This document shows positions 51,559 to 60,024 of a DNA stretch of 64,000 nt, piece by piece. The position numbers and the translations under genes are program-made. The notes below the pieces were generated by a model. It was not told where the DNA came from, did no database searches, and was given only the letters and a program-made list of their open reading frames with translations. The DNA comes from Chloroflexota bacterium (GTDB taxonomy: Bacteria; Chloroflexota; Dehalococcoidia; Bin125), in assembly GCA_003228175.2 (NCBI GenBank), contig QGNQ01000001.1:62001-126000 (forward strand). The letters are read 5' to 3'. Position 1 is the stretch's first letter; each line of letters begins with the position of its first letter.

Positions 51559-53064
51559 CTACGGCTCGTAGAGGCGCGCATCCGGCACCAGGTTTGCGAC
51601 CGCGAACCAGAAGGCGTTGCTGCCATTCACACGGGGCAGGATCTCGCCGCCCGGCGATCGCAGTCCGGTCTCCTCGATCGTCCAGTCGACGCCATCCGCG
51701 TCGGTGACGACGCCGGCGGCGAGATCGGCCGCGACGAACTCGCGTGCGCCCCGCTCGAAGGCCCGCCCGCCCATGCCGTCCGGCGTCGCGATGGCCACGA
51801 TGGGCCGGTCAGCCAGCGTCTCGTTGACCAGGGATGCTTGGGCCAGCGCCGTCACCGGGAACGCGATCAGCGCCTCGCCCTCGGTGACGACGAACACCTC
51901 GTCCTTCTGCGCCAGTCGGTCGTCGGTCACGGGCACTTGGAAGATCAGATCAGGGCTGCTGTTGTAGCTGGCGTACGCCGCGCCGGGCGAGTAATCGAAC
52001 GGGAAGCCGGTGTTGACGTCGAGCACCGTCGTGTTGGGGTTGGCGGCGACCCACTCCCCCCAGGTCGTGTACGTGGAGGGGATCGCGGTCAACCGCAGCC
52101 CCTGATCCACCAGGCTGCCCCAGGCCGGCTGGCCGGTGAACTGGTTCCAGAGGGTCCTGGTGGTGCGGTCATACATCAGCTTGTTGGAGCGGTAGAGCAG
52201 GCCGCTGGTGCCGAAGCGGTAGAGGGCCCCATCCAGGCGCCCGTCGTAGACGATGGCGCTCCCGCAGAGCGTGCAGTAGGCGAGCGAGATGGGGACGCCG
52301 CCAACGGTGTCGTTGAGCATCTCGTGCCAGCCGAGGATGCGGAGAGGGAAGGCGCGCACGTCGCCTTCGATGGAGACACCGACGACCTCGTCGTCCGCGT
52401 TCAGCCAGGCCGACGCTTCGTCCGCGCTGACGTAGCCGGGGAACTCCAGCGGCGGGATCACGTCAACCCCAACGCCGCCGTAGCGCACCTCGCGCGCGTC
52501 CAGCGTGTGCGGGAAGCGTTCGCTGAGGAAGATGCCGAACGTGGGGTCGATGGACCCGAACAGCGTGCGCTTGAACTCCAGATACCGGGGTGTCTGCGTG
52601 TCGCCCTCGGGGAGCACAGCGAGCTCTGGGAAATCGGACAGGGTCATCGCGTCCGGGCGGTCGAAGCGGACGCGTAGGTGCTCGATGATGCGCAGCGCGT
52701 AAGGGGTAGGCACGTTGGCCAGATCGACGAGGTATTTATCGGCGCCGGGGTGACCGGACGTGGCCAGCGTGTCGAGCGCCTCCAGCAGGCTGTCGGGCGC
52801 GGTGAGGAACCCTTCGCCGGTCAGCGAGTCCCAGAAGAGCAGGCCGCGCTGATCGATGGCGTCGGGGTCGTAGGTGCCGGGCTCGGCGTTCGCGGTGGCC
52901 GCGGGGGTGTCTGCTGCCTGCGCGGGGGCGTCGGGCTGCGCGGCCTGATCCTCCACGACGGACTGCTCCGCAGGGTCCGACCGGGCAGTGTCGTCCGACG
53001 ATGCAGCGCCGCCACAGGCAGCAAGGACGAGGGCTGGAACCGCGAGAAGCCAAAGACGATGCAT
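51559..53064 (-). CDS. DUF3179-domain lipoprotein
   Basis: A 501-residue lipoprotein of unknown function. The leader ends with lipobox VLAAC and GGAASSDD; an Ala/Pro/Asp spacer follows to residue about 60. The DUF3179 core is unmistakable: AFPLRILGWHEMLNDTVGGV, SLAYCTLCGSAIVYDGRLDG, YRFGTSGLLYRSNKLMYDR and TLWNQFTGQPAWG. It contains the conserved CTLCG cysteine pair, suggesting a metal- or disulphide-dependent site. It is surface-exposed. It is monocistronic: convergent with carboxyltransferase copy 3 and separated from the permease gene by a hairpin. Confidence 0.9.
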   Translation of the reverse strand: MHRLWLLAVPALVLAACGGAASSDDTARSDPAEQSVVEDQAAQPDAPAQAADTPAATANAEPGTYDPDAIDQRGLLFWDSLTGEGFLTAPDSLLEALDTLATSGHPGADKYLVDLANVPTPYALRIIEHLRVRFDRPDAMTLSDFPELAVLPEGDTQTPRYLEFKRTLFGSIDPTFGIFLSERFPHTLDAREVRYGGVGVDVIPPLEFPGYVSADEASAWLNADDEVVGVSIEGDVRAFPLRILGWHEMLNDTVGGVPISLAYCTLCGSAIVYDGRLDGALYRFGTSGLLYRSNKLMYDRTTRTLWNQFTGQPAWGSLVDQGLRLTAIPSTYTTWGEWVAANPNTTVLDVNTGFPFDYSPGAAYASYNSSPDLIFQVPVTDDRLAQKDEVFVVTEGEALIAFPVTALAQASLVNETLADRPIVAIATPDGMGGRAFERGAREFVAADLAAGVVTDADGVDWTIEETGLRSPGGEILPRVNGSNAFWFAVANLVPDARLYEP

Positions 53065-53143
53065 CGAACCCCCACCGACCGATGGCTCCGTGAAGCCGCC
53101 ACCACCTCAGACTGTGCCCCCCGGGGACATACAGCAATACGTG

Positions 53144-53176
53144 AACAGGGCGACCGCGGATGGCGGCCGCCCTGTT
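53144..53176 (-). terminator. Hairpin terminator after the permease gene
   Basis: AACAGGGCG pairs with CGCCCTGTT (9 bp), with an inner CCGC/GCGG stem, 28 bases past the permease stop and ahead of the DUF3179 gene on the same strand. Confidence 0.7.
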
Positions 53177-53203
53177 GCGATGTTGCGCGGACCGATCGGC
53201 GGG

Positions 53204-53887
53204 CTACCCCTGACGGCGTCGTACGGGGTCGAAGCGCTCCGACATCACATCACTGAGGAAGTTCAGCGAGCCCATCAGCAGGGCCAGGATGAGGGTGGGC
53301 CCGATCACGTAGTGCGGGTTGTCCCGCATGAAGCGGCTGCCGTCCAGCAAGATCTGCCCCAGGGTGGGGTTCGGCGGCCTTGCGCCCAAGCCCAGGAAGT
53401 TCAGCGCCGCCATCGTGAGCACAGACGCGACCACGGCCAGCGGCAGCTGCACAGTGAACGGTCCGAAGGTGTTGATCGCCACGTGCCGGAAGAGGATGCG
53501 GCGGCCGGAACAGCCGATGGTCCGCGCGGCCAGCACGTAGTCTCGTCCGCGCTCACGCAACACCCCGGCCCGGGCCAGTCGGGCGACCCAGGGGATGTTG
53601 AAGATGGCGATCGCGGTGGCCAGTGGCAGGAGGTCCCAACCAACGTTGATTTCGCGCAGGATGGTGATCAGGACGATGGCGAGCAGGATGCCCGGGAAGG
53701 CGAGCAGCGTGTCAATGGCGCGCATGATGATGATGTCGGTCTTGGCGCCGCGCCAGCCCGCGATGTAGCCGATCACGATGCCGGCGAACCAGCCCACGAT
53801 CACGGCGCCGACGCCGTTGACGATGGTGCGGCCCAGCCCAATGGAGTTGCGCGCCAGCAAATCGCGCGAGAGGTGGTCGGTGCCCAT
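53204..53887 (-). CDS. Oligopeptide/dipeptide ABC permease (DppC/OppC-like), 5'-truncated
   Basis: What remains is the C-terminal 228 residues of an inner-membrane permease. It starts at the conserved PMGTDHLSRDLLARNSIG, which in full-length relatives (about 290-300 residues) is preceded by a first transmembrane helix and a loop. The rest is complete: TIVNGVGAVIVGWFAGIVIG, the EAA loop ARAGVLRERGRDYVLAART-IG, and GARPPNPTLGQILLDGSRF. Codons upstream of SWANPMGTDHL are out-of-frame halogenase sequence. No partner permease, ATPase or binding protein is present. It is probably non-functional. See the breakpoint finding. Confidence 0.8.
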   Translation of the reverse strand: MGTDHLSRDLLARNSIGLGRTIVNGVGAVIVGWFAGIVIGYIAGWRGAKTDIIIMRAIDTLLAFPGILLAIVLITILREINVGWDLLPLATAIAIFNIPWVARLARAGVLRERGRDYVLAARTIGCSGRRILFRHVAINTFGPFTVQLPLAVVASVLTMAALNFLGLGARPPNPTLGQILLDGSRFMRDNPHYVIGPTLILALLMGSLNFLSDVMSERFDPVRRRQG

Positions 53888-55271
53888 GGGGTTGGCCCAG
53901 GATCGGCTTTTGCTCCAAGCGCACGTGCCCGGGCAGTGTGGGGACGGCGCGCAGGAGCGCGGTGGGGTCCTGCAACATGGCGTCGGTCGCTTGCTTGCGG
54001 TCCTTGAACCAATCCTCCATGCGGTGGATCTCGTCGGCGAGACCGGTGGGGAGTTCGCCACGCTCGATCACGGCGCGCTCGTAGCCCTGCGGTGGCTGTC
54101 CGCCCACGATCTTCACGAACGCTGCGCGCGGGGTCGCGTCGTCGTCACCCAAGATGCGGCGGGCCTCCCAGAAGTAGGAGTCGGCGCTGCGGTTGGACCC
54201 GTAGAAGAGCTGCGCAGTGAGGTGGAAGTATTGGTATTGCTTCTCGTAGACCGACTGGTAGGCCTGGGCCGCCTGCTCGCGGCTGGCGGGGTTGCTGAGC
54301 GCGGAGCGGACGTAGGTGGCGGCCAGCGTCGCGCCGCCCAACGCCAGGTGCACGCCGGAGGAGAAGAGCGGGTCCACGAAGCAGGCCGCGTCGCCGACCA
54401 GGACGAAGCCGTCGCCGGCGAAGGAGGAGGAGCTGTAGGACCAGTCGCGCTCGATGTTGGCCTCACCGACGAAGGTCGCACCGGCCAGCAGTTCTCGCAT
54501 GTGCGGGGCCTGCGCCACATGCGCCTCCAGGAAGCCTTGGGCGCCGTGTTCGCGCAGGCCTTCCTGCGCGACCTCCTGGTCGACCACGACGCCGACGCTG
54601 GTGACACCCGTGTGCAGCGGGATTTTCCAGAGCCAGCCATGGGCGAAGGATTCGATGAAGATGTTGCCGTCGTTGGGTGGGTCCAGGTGTTTGGCGTTCG
54701 TGTAGTAGCCGTAGACGGCGAGGTTGCGGAAGAACGTGTCCCACTGCCGCAGGTCTCGCTTGCGCCCAATGATGGCCGCCTGGCCGCTGGCGTCCACGAC
54801 GAAGCGGGCCTCGATCCGGCCCTCATCGCCATCGTGCAAGAAGCGCACGGCGTGGGCCCGATCGCCCTCGAAATCGACATCCAGAACGTGGTGCTCTTCC
54901 CGCACGTCGACGCCGCGCGCCCGAGCGTTGTCCAGCAGGATCTTGTCGAACTCTGGTCGCACGACCTGGAACGAGGTAGGGCGCTGCTCGGGGTCGTCGG
55001 CGAAGTACCAGCTCCACGGATCGGCGTCCTTGCCCCAGACGAGCGTCGCGCCACGTTTCGTCACGAAGCCCGCGGCCTCCACGGCCGGCATCACACCGAG
55101 TTTCTCCAGCACCGGGATGCTGGCGGGCAGCAACGACTCGCCCACGTGCTCGCGGGGAAACGTCGTGCGCTCCAGCAGGACCACCTTGAGTCCGTCGTCC
55201 GCCAGCAGGGTGGCTGTGGCGCTACCGCCGGGACCACCACCGATGACGACGACATCGCAGGATTCGCTCAT
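53712..55271 (-). CDS. Flavin-dependent halogenase-like / FAD oxidoreductase, 3' end replaced
   Basis: An FAD enzyme related to tryptophan-halogenase-type and geranylgeranyl-reductase-type flavoproteins. It has the dinucleotide site VVIGGGPGGSATATLLADDG, the ERTTFPREHVGESLLPAS motif of halogenases, the W-x-W-x-I-P signature as GWLWKIP, and the second FAD motif DGFVLVGDAACFVDPLFSSG. The true protein runs to about LPGHVRLEQKP (residue about 455). The following 60 residues (GQPHGHRPPLARFAG and His/Arg-rich text) are an out-of-frame reading of the permease gene, so the real C-terminus has been lost. Whether it still folds is unknown. ATG 55271 has a GGAGAG upstream. Confidence 0.8.
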   Translation of the reverse strand: MSESCDVVVIGGGPGGSATATLLADDGLKVVLLERTTFPREHVGESLLPASIPVLEKLGVMPAVEAAGFVTKRGATLVWGKDADPWSWYFADDPEQRPTSFQVVRPEFDKILLDNARARGVDVREEHHVLDVDFEGDRAHAVRFLHDGDEGRIEARFVVDASGQAAIIGRKRDLRQWDTFFRNLAVYGYYTNAKHLDPPNDGNIFIESFAHGWLWKIPLHTGVTSVGVVVDQEVAQEGLREHGAQGFLEAHVAQAPHMRELLAGATFVGEANIERDWSYSSSSFAGDGFVLVGDAACFVDPLFSSGVHLALGGATLAATYVRSALSNPASREQAAQAYQSVYEKQYQYFHLTAQLFYGSNRSADSYFWEARRILGDDDATPRAAFVKIVGGQPPQGYERAVIERGELPTGLADEIHRMEDWFKDRKQATDAMLQDPTALLRAVPTLPGHVRLEQKPILGQPHGHRPPLARFAGAQLHWAGPHHRQRRRRRDRGLVRRHRDRLHRGLARRQDRHHHHARH

Positions 55272-55344
55272 GACGCACTCTCCAGCGGCGGCCGCGCTCC
55301 GAGTGTAGGCCGGGGCGCAGCTCGCGATTAGCGACGGCCAGCCG

Positions 55345-55683
55345 CTAGTAGATGTCGTCGCAGCCCAGGACCTGGCTTTGGAAGCAGATCTCGCTGACTT
55401 CCATCAGTTGGCCCGTATAGAGGTTCGGCACCAGCCGGACCCCTGCGCGCGGGCCCGTGGGTGGCGGGGTGGCCACCGGCGCCGGCTGGGCTGCGTCGGC
55501 CACCTCCAGGGCGGCAGCGAAGCCGTCCTGGTAGGCCTGCGCGACGGCACGATCGTCGGGGCCTTTCTGGAACGCGCCCACGCTCCCCAGGAGCACGATC
55601 AGGCCGATACCGACGGTGAACGCCGCGGCGCTCAGCAGCCGCCAGCTGCGCAGGTACACATGGGGAACGACTACATACGGCAT
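55345..55683 (-). CDS. Small membrane-anchored protein of unknown function
   Basis: 112 residues. A short basic N-terminus (MPYVVVPHVYLRSWR) is followed by one transmembrane helix (LLSAAAFTVGIGLIVLLGSV), then an outside part with a Pro/Ala stretch and a terminal pair of cysteines (ICFQSQVLGCDDIY). No family was recognised. It sits between the halogenase-like gene and the long carboxylase operon, on the same strand as both. ATG 55683 lacks a clear ribosome site; the reality of the gene rests on the clean signal-anchor layout. Confidence 0.5.
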   Translation of the reverse strand: MPYVVVPHVYLRSWRLLSAAAFTVGIGLIVLLGSVGAFQKGPDDRAVAQAYQDGFAAALEVADAAQPAPVATPPPTGPRAGVRLVPNLYTGQLMEVSEICFQSQVLGCDDIY

Positions 55684-55854
55684 TGACTGTCCACGGCGCG
55701 GTGGCGCGGATCGATTCTACGCTTTTGCCGGGCGACCGAGCGCGATGGGATAGAAGGAATGCGCCGTCCGGCGGAACCGGGGCTCCGAGCGGCTCGCGGG
55801 GCGATGGACCGATCTCCCCCCCGGGCAACGCTTTGGAGCGACGCGAACGCCAAG

Positions 55855-56628
55855 CTAGACTTTGTAGCCGCCGTCGACGCTGATCACCTGCCCGGTGATG
55901 CCGGCCGATTCGGGCGCCGCCAACAGGGCGGCCATGGGCCCCAGTTCGCTCGGTTCCAAGATGCGGTTCTGCAGCGAGTCCGCCTCTGACGTCGCCCGCG
56001 CGCTCTCGGCCGACACGCCCCGCGTCGCCCCGATCCGATCCCAGTCCACGAGCGCCGTGTTGGTCCAGCCCGGGCAGAGGCAGTTCACCGTGATCCCATG
56101 GGGCGCTGCGCTGGCCGCAAGGGCTCGGGTGAAGCCGATCAGCCCGTGTTTGGCGGTGCTGTAGGCGAGGCCGCCGCCGCTGCGCTTGGCGTAGCCGGAG
56201 CCGATGCTGATCACGCGCCCGAAGCCAGCCTCGCGCATGTGCGGGAGCGCAGCGGTGGTCGTCCAGTAGGCCGAGGTGAGGTTGAGGACGAGCGTCCCGG
56301 TGAAAGCGTCGTCCTCGTGCGCGAAGGGGTCGTGGCCCGTGCCGACGCTTCCCCCCACGTTGTTGACCAAGATGTCCAGGCGGCCGTAGCGCTCAATCGC
56401 CGCCGCGACCGGCGCGCGTGATCCGTCGGCGTCCATGGCGTCGGCAACGACGGCGAGTCCGTCGCTGCCGAGGGCCGTGGCTTCGCGGACCACGCTGTCG
56501 AGCTCTGCCTGGGTCCGCGCCGCCACCACGATCGTGGCGCCCTCGCGCGCCATCTCCAGCGCAATCGCACGACCGATACCGCGCCCACCGCCGGTGATCA
56601 GCGCCACCCGTCCGTCGAGACGACCCAT
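55855..56628 (-). CDS. SDR-family oxidoreductase
   Basis: A 257-residue classical short-chain dehydrogenase. Its marks are ITGGGRGIGRAIALEMAREG, NNVGGSVGTGHD, Ser in VISIGSGYAKRSGG, Y-S-T-A-K, and the ending GITGQVISVDGGYKV. It is NAD(P)H-linked and probably acts on 3-hydroxyacyl/3-oxoacyl-CoA or a terpenoid alcohol, as AtuB and AtuG are presumed to do. It is the last gene of the long minus-strand operon, 37 bases after the enoyl-CoA hydratase stop. ATG 56628 has GGAG upstream; the longer frame has no family match. Confidence 0.9.
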   Translation of the reverse strand: MGRLDGRVALITGGGRGIGRAIALEMAREGATIVVAARTQAELDSVVREATALGSDGLAVVADAMDADGSRAPVAAAIERYGRLDILVNNVGGSVGTGHDPFAHEDDAFTGTLVLNLTSAYWTTTAALPHMREAGFGRVISIGSGYAKRSGGGLAYSTAKHGLIGFTRALAASAAPHGITVNCLCPGWTNTALVDWDRIGATRGVSAESARATSEADSLQNRILEPSELGPMAALLAAPESAGITGQVISVDGGYKV

Positions 56629-56665
56629 GACGCGCTCCAATCTGTCGAGTTCCGGGTCCGCGCGC

Positions 56666-57451
56666 CTAGGCGTTCGTTTGCCAGGAGGGCTTGCGCTTCT
56701 CCGCGAAGGAGGCAAATCCCTCCCGCGCCTCCTCGGACGCGAAGAGATTGGCGGAGAACTTGGCCGCCCAGTCGAAGCCGTCGTCGAGCGACATCTCAGG
56801 CACGTCCCGGACCAGTTGTTTGCAGGCGCCGAGCGCGTTGGGGCCACCCATGCGGAGCGACTCGAGATAGCTCTCGACCCGGGCGTCCAATCCGTCGTCC
56901 GGGGCGGCGGCGGTAATCAGGTTCATCTCGGCCGCTTCCTGCGCCGTGAATGTGTTGCCCGTGATGAAGTACTCCATCCCGCGGGTGATGCCGACCTTGG
57001 GCAGAATCACCGTGGAGATGATGGCCGGCGAAACGCCGATCCGGACCTCGCTGTAGGAGAAGTTGACGCGCTCCGCGGCCACGGAGATGTCGCAGGCCGC
57101 GACGAGGCCAATGCCGCCCGCCCGCGTGGGCCCCTGCACGCGACACACGACGGGCTTCGGGGAGCGCCAGATGTCCTTGAGGATCTCGACGAAGGGGTTC
57201 AGACCACCGGACTGCTTCTCCTGGTTCTCGTTACGCTGCCGTGCCTCCTTGAGGTCAGCGCCGGCGCAGAAGGCGGGGCCGGTGGCCTGGAGCAGGATCG
57301 CACGGGCGCTGTCATCGGCCAGGGAGGTGTCGAGGTGGGCGCGTAGTTCGCTCACCAGTTGCCGCGAGAGCGCGTTGCGATTGTGGGGTGAGTCGAGTGT
57401 GATCGTCGCGATCCCGCGGTCGATGTTGAGGTGGACCAGCTCGTCGATCAC
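56666..57451 (-). CDS. Enoyl-CoA hydratase (crotonase family), AtuE/LiuC-like position
   Basis: A 261-residue crotonase. The oxyanion hole is seen in TGPAFCAGADLKEARQRNE and QGPTRAGGIGLVAACDISV; both catalytic Glu positions are kept (SYSEVRIGVSPAI and TRGMEYFITG). In leucine and acyclic-terpene degradation the carboxylated 3-methylglutaconyl-type CoA is hydrated by such an enzyme (LiuC/AtuE), which fits its place downstream of the carboxylase genes. GTG 57451 overlaps the TGA of the upstream gene (GTGA). Confidence 0.88.
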   Translation of the reverse strand: MIDELVHLNIDRGIATITLDSPHNRNALSRQLVSELRAHLDTSLADDSARAILLQATGPAFCAGADLKEARQRNENQEKQSGGLNPFVEILKDIWRSPKPVVCRVQGPTRAGGIGLVAACDISVAAERVNFSYSEVRIGVSPAIISTVILPKVGITRGMEYFITGNTFTAQEAAEMNLITAAAPDDGLDARVESYLESLRMGGPNALGACKQLVRDVPEMSLDDGFDWAAKFSANLFASEEAREGFASFAEKRKPSWQTNA

Positions 57452-58248
57452 GACGGGTCTCCTTCGTTCTCACCGGGGAATTGGCCGGGCTTGCGCCCTT
57501 GTCCGGGAGGGCCCGCGAATGTCTGGGCGATGTCCATCCAGCTCTGCGCCGCTTCCCCTTCCACGACCAGTGCGGTGTCGGCGAGGTGGCGCCGCTGAGC
57601 CGCGACGCGGCAGAAGTGGCTGGCCGGGCCGGTGATGCGGCTGGGGGCGTCCGGGGCGCCGTTGGTCCAGTGGGCGCCGGAGGGCAGCGTGAGGTCCAGG
57701 AAGACCGGCTCGTCGTTCGGTTCCAGGCCGCGATTGATGTAGGAGAACTTGCGCGTCTGCACGCCGATCATGCAGACGTGCCGGATGCGGTCCGTGTCCG
57801 GCCGCTCCGCGGGCACCACGTCGACGATGTCGAGCCCGTGCGACCACGTCTCCATCAGCCGGGCGGTGATATATGAGCTGGCGCTCATGTCGGGGCCATA
57901 CCAGGGCAGGCGGGCCTTGGGGTCCACGGGACGGGCGTCACGGATCAGGCCGCTGCTTGCCTCGCGCCACCAATTGAGCAGGTCCTCGTGGGAACGCGCG
58001 CGGTTCCGCTCCAGATACTTGAGCCCGTCCTGCTCGGCCATGCTCTGCTTAAAGGCTTCCACATCGCGTAGCCCAATGGCGGCCACCTCATCGATGTAGG
58101 CGAGGTGCGCGCATTGGTCGCGGACCTTCCATCCCGGCGCATGCGAGTCGCGCTCCCAGTCGTCGGGGCCAAGCGAGGCCAGCACCTGCTCCAGGTCGCG
58201 ATGCTCGCCTTCCAGATCGTCCACGAGGCCTCGATAGTCAACGGCCAT
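57448..58248 (-). CDS. TIGR03084-type DinB-fold (mycothiol/maleylpyruvate isomerase-like) protein
   Basis: 266 residues. The N-terminal four-helix DinB-type domain carries the metal-ligand pattern WKVRDQCAHLAYIDE and ARLMETWSHGLDIVD. A C-terminal beta-rich SCP2-like part contains ITGPASHFCRVAAQRRHLAD and TALVVEGEAAQSWMDIAQTF. It fits the TIGR03084 family (about 250-270 residues), related to mycothiol-dependent maleylpyruvate isomerase. The reaction is not known; its repeated association with acyl-CoA/AtuA genes suggests thiol-assisted isomerisation or a CoA-linked step, which is inference. ATG 58248 has GGAGAG upstream. It is coupled to the enoyl-CoA hydratase. Confidence 0.8.
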   Translation of the reverse strand: MAVDYRGLVDDLEGEHRDLEQVLASLGPDDWERDSHAPGWKVRDQCAHLAYIDEVAAIGLRDVEAFKQSMAEQDGLKYLERNRARSHEDLLNWWREASSGLIRDARPVDPKARLPWYGPDMSASSYITARLMETWSHGLDIVDVVPAERPDTDRIRHVCMIGVQTRKFSYINRGLEPNDEPVFLDLTLPSGAHWTNGAPDAPSRITGPASHFCRVAAQRRHLADTALVVEGEAAQSWMDIAQTFAGPPGQGRKPGQFPGENEGDPS

Positions 58249-58278
58249 GATCGCTCTCCTTTATTCGGTGCCCTCGCG

Positions 58279-60024
58279 CTAGCCCAGCAGTGACTCGGGG
58301 ATCGGCACGACGACGCGCCGCAATTCCTCGCAGAGCACCTTGGCCTGCGCGTCGGTGCGCAGCGACGCGGAGACGCCATCGCCAAGCAGTCCATGGACGA
58401 CGAAGTTCAGCGAGAGAATGTTGGGCAACTCGAAGCGCTCGACCTTCATCTGCGCCGCTTCGGGATACATCTCGCGCAGCTTGTCTGCTGTGAGGAACTG
58501 TTCCAGCCAGAGGTACGCTTCATCGCTCCGGGTCCAGAATCCCACGTTGGCGTTGCCGCCCTTGTCGCCGGAGCGCGCCCCGGCCACGGTTCCCAGTGGG
58601 ACGTTACGGGTTGGGCCGCTGGGCACCTTCCCCGCCGGCGCGGACGGCACGGGGATATCGTCCGTGATCGGTGCGGTCTGCGGCGGCGCGACGGGCGTCT
58701 CTTTACCGTCGAAGACGACGCGCTCGTCGATCACATCGGAGGAGACCAGAGCCGGCCAGTAGACCGTGATTTGGTTCGCGCCGCGGCTGGAACTGACGGT
58801 CTTGAAGCCCGGATAGTTGGCCAGCCCCATCTCGACGCCGGCGTTCCAGAACTTCCGGCCCACCGGCCCCTCTTCCGCCGCGCGCGCGCCCAAGGTCAGC
58901 AGTCCGAAGGCTTCCGTCTCGGCGGGGCCGCCATGGGCCAGCGTGGACCGCGTCTCGATGAACTGGTCCTTGCCGCCAGCGTAGCCCCAAAAGGCGTTCT
59001 CGGCGACGCGTGCCTTGGCCTCCACGTCTGGGCCGGTCATGGCGAAGGTGGTGCTGTTCTTGTAGCCGCCCTCGTAGTTCATGCAGACCTTCGTGGTCGG
59101 TGGGGCCGGTTCGCCGCGGATGCCGCTGACGAGGACGCGGTCCGGACCTTCTTGCTCGAGCTGGATCGTGTCGAAGCGCGAGATCACATCGGGGTTGGCG
59201 TAGCGCGTGCTGCCGATCTCGTAGAGCAGTTGCGCGGTGACCGTCCCGACCGAGACGAGCCCGCCCGTTCCTTCGTGCTTGGTGACGACGAAGGAGCCGT
59301 CCGCGTACATCTCGGCGATCGGGAAGCCCGGGTGCGAGAGGTCCGGCACCTCGTTGTAGAACGCGTAGTTGCCACCGGTGCACTGCGAGCCGCACTCGAT
59401 GATGTGGCCGGCGACGACGCCGGCGGCCAGTTGGTCCCAATCGTCGCGCGCCCAGCCAAACTTCCAGGCGGCGGGCCCCAGCGTGACGGCCGCATCAGTC
59501 ACGCGCGGGCAGATGACGATGTCGGCCCCCTGGTTGAGCGCTTCAACGATGCCGAACGCGCCCAGGTAGGCGTTGGCGCTGAGCACGGGCGACCCCAACT
59601 CCGAGAGCGGGATGCCCTTGTCGAGGTGGGCGAGCGCTTCGCCACGGTCCTGCAATTCGTCCAGGCGCGGCAGCAGGTCGTCACCGGTCGTGTAAGCGAC
59701 TCTGGCTTGCAGTCCCAGCTCGCTGTAGATGTTCTCGGAGGCCTGTGCGAGCCCGCTGGGGTTGAGGCCGCCGGCGTTGACGACGATCTTGATGCCCTTC
59801 TTGGCGCACGTCTCCGCGACCTCGCCCAGCTGACGCAGGAAGGTGCGGGCGTAGCCCAGATCCTCCTTGCGGGTCTTGTCCTTGAGCAGGATCATCATGG
59901 TCAACTCGGCGAGGTAATCGCCGGTGAGGAAGTCGATCGGGCCGTCTTCAACCATCTCTTTGGCGGCCGCGATGCGGTCGCCGTAGAAGCCGCTGCAGTT
60001 CGCGATACGGAGCGATTCGGTCAT
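58279..60024 (-). CDS. AtuA-family (DUF1446) protein
   Basis: A 581-residue homologue of AtuA, the first gene of the Pseudomonas acyclic terpene utilisation cluster; the biochemical role of AtuA is not established. Features are RIANCSGFYGDRIAAAKEMV, GDYLAELTMMILLKDKTRKE, KKGIKIVVNAGGLNPSGLAQ, GAFGIVEALNQGADIVICPR, IECGSQCTGGNYAFY and, in the C-terminal domain, ARSGDKGGNANVGFWTRSDE. The family is found as one or two polypeptides; here both parts are fused, as in the long form. ATG 60024 overlaps the stop of the biotin carboxylase gene (ATGA), so its product is made with the carboxylase and may be needed for it. Confidence 0.92.
   Translation of the reverse strand: MTESLRIANCSGFYGDRIAAAKEMVEDGPIDFLTGDYLAELTMMILLKDKTRKEDLGYARTFLRQLGEVAETCAKKGIKIVVNAGGLNPSGLAQASENIYSELGLQARVAYTTGDDLLPRLDELQDRGEALAHLDKGIPLSELGSPVLSANAYLGAFGIVEALNQGADIVICPRVTDAAVTLGPAAWKFGWARDDWDQLAAGVVAGHIIECGSQCTGGNYAFYNEVPDLSHPGFPIAEMYADGSFVVTKHEGTGGLVSVGTVTAQLLYEIGSTRYANPDVISRFDTIQLEQEGPDRVLVSGIRGEPAPPTTKVCMNYEGGYKNSTTFAMTGPDVEAKARVAENAFWGYAGGKDQFIETRSTLAHGGPAETEAFGLLTLGARAAEEGPVGRKFWNAGVEMGLANYPGFKTVSSSRGANQITVYWPALVSSDVIDERVVFDGKETPVAPPQTAPITDDIPVPSAPAGKVPSGPTRNVPLGTVAGARSGDKGGNANVGFWTRSDEAYLWLEQFLTADKLREMYPEAAQMKVERFELPNILSLNFVVHGLLGDGVSASLRTDAQAKVLCEELRRVVVPIPESLLG

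Noticed and set aside
53204-54061. Permease starting at 54061
   Set aside because: Residues before SWANPMGTDHL are an out-of-frame reading of the halogenase gene and contain no transmembrane helix.
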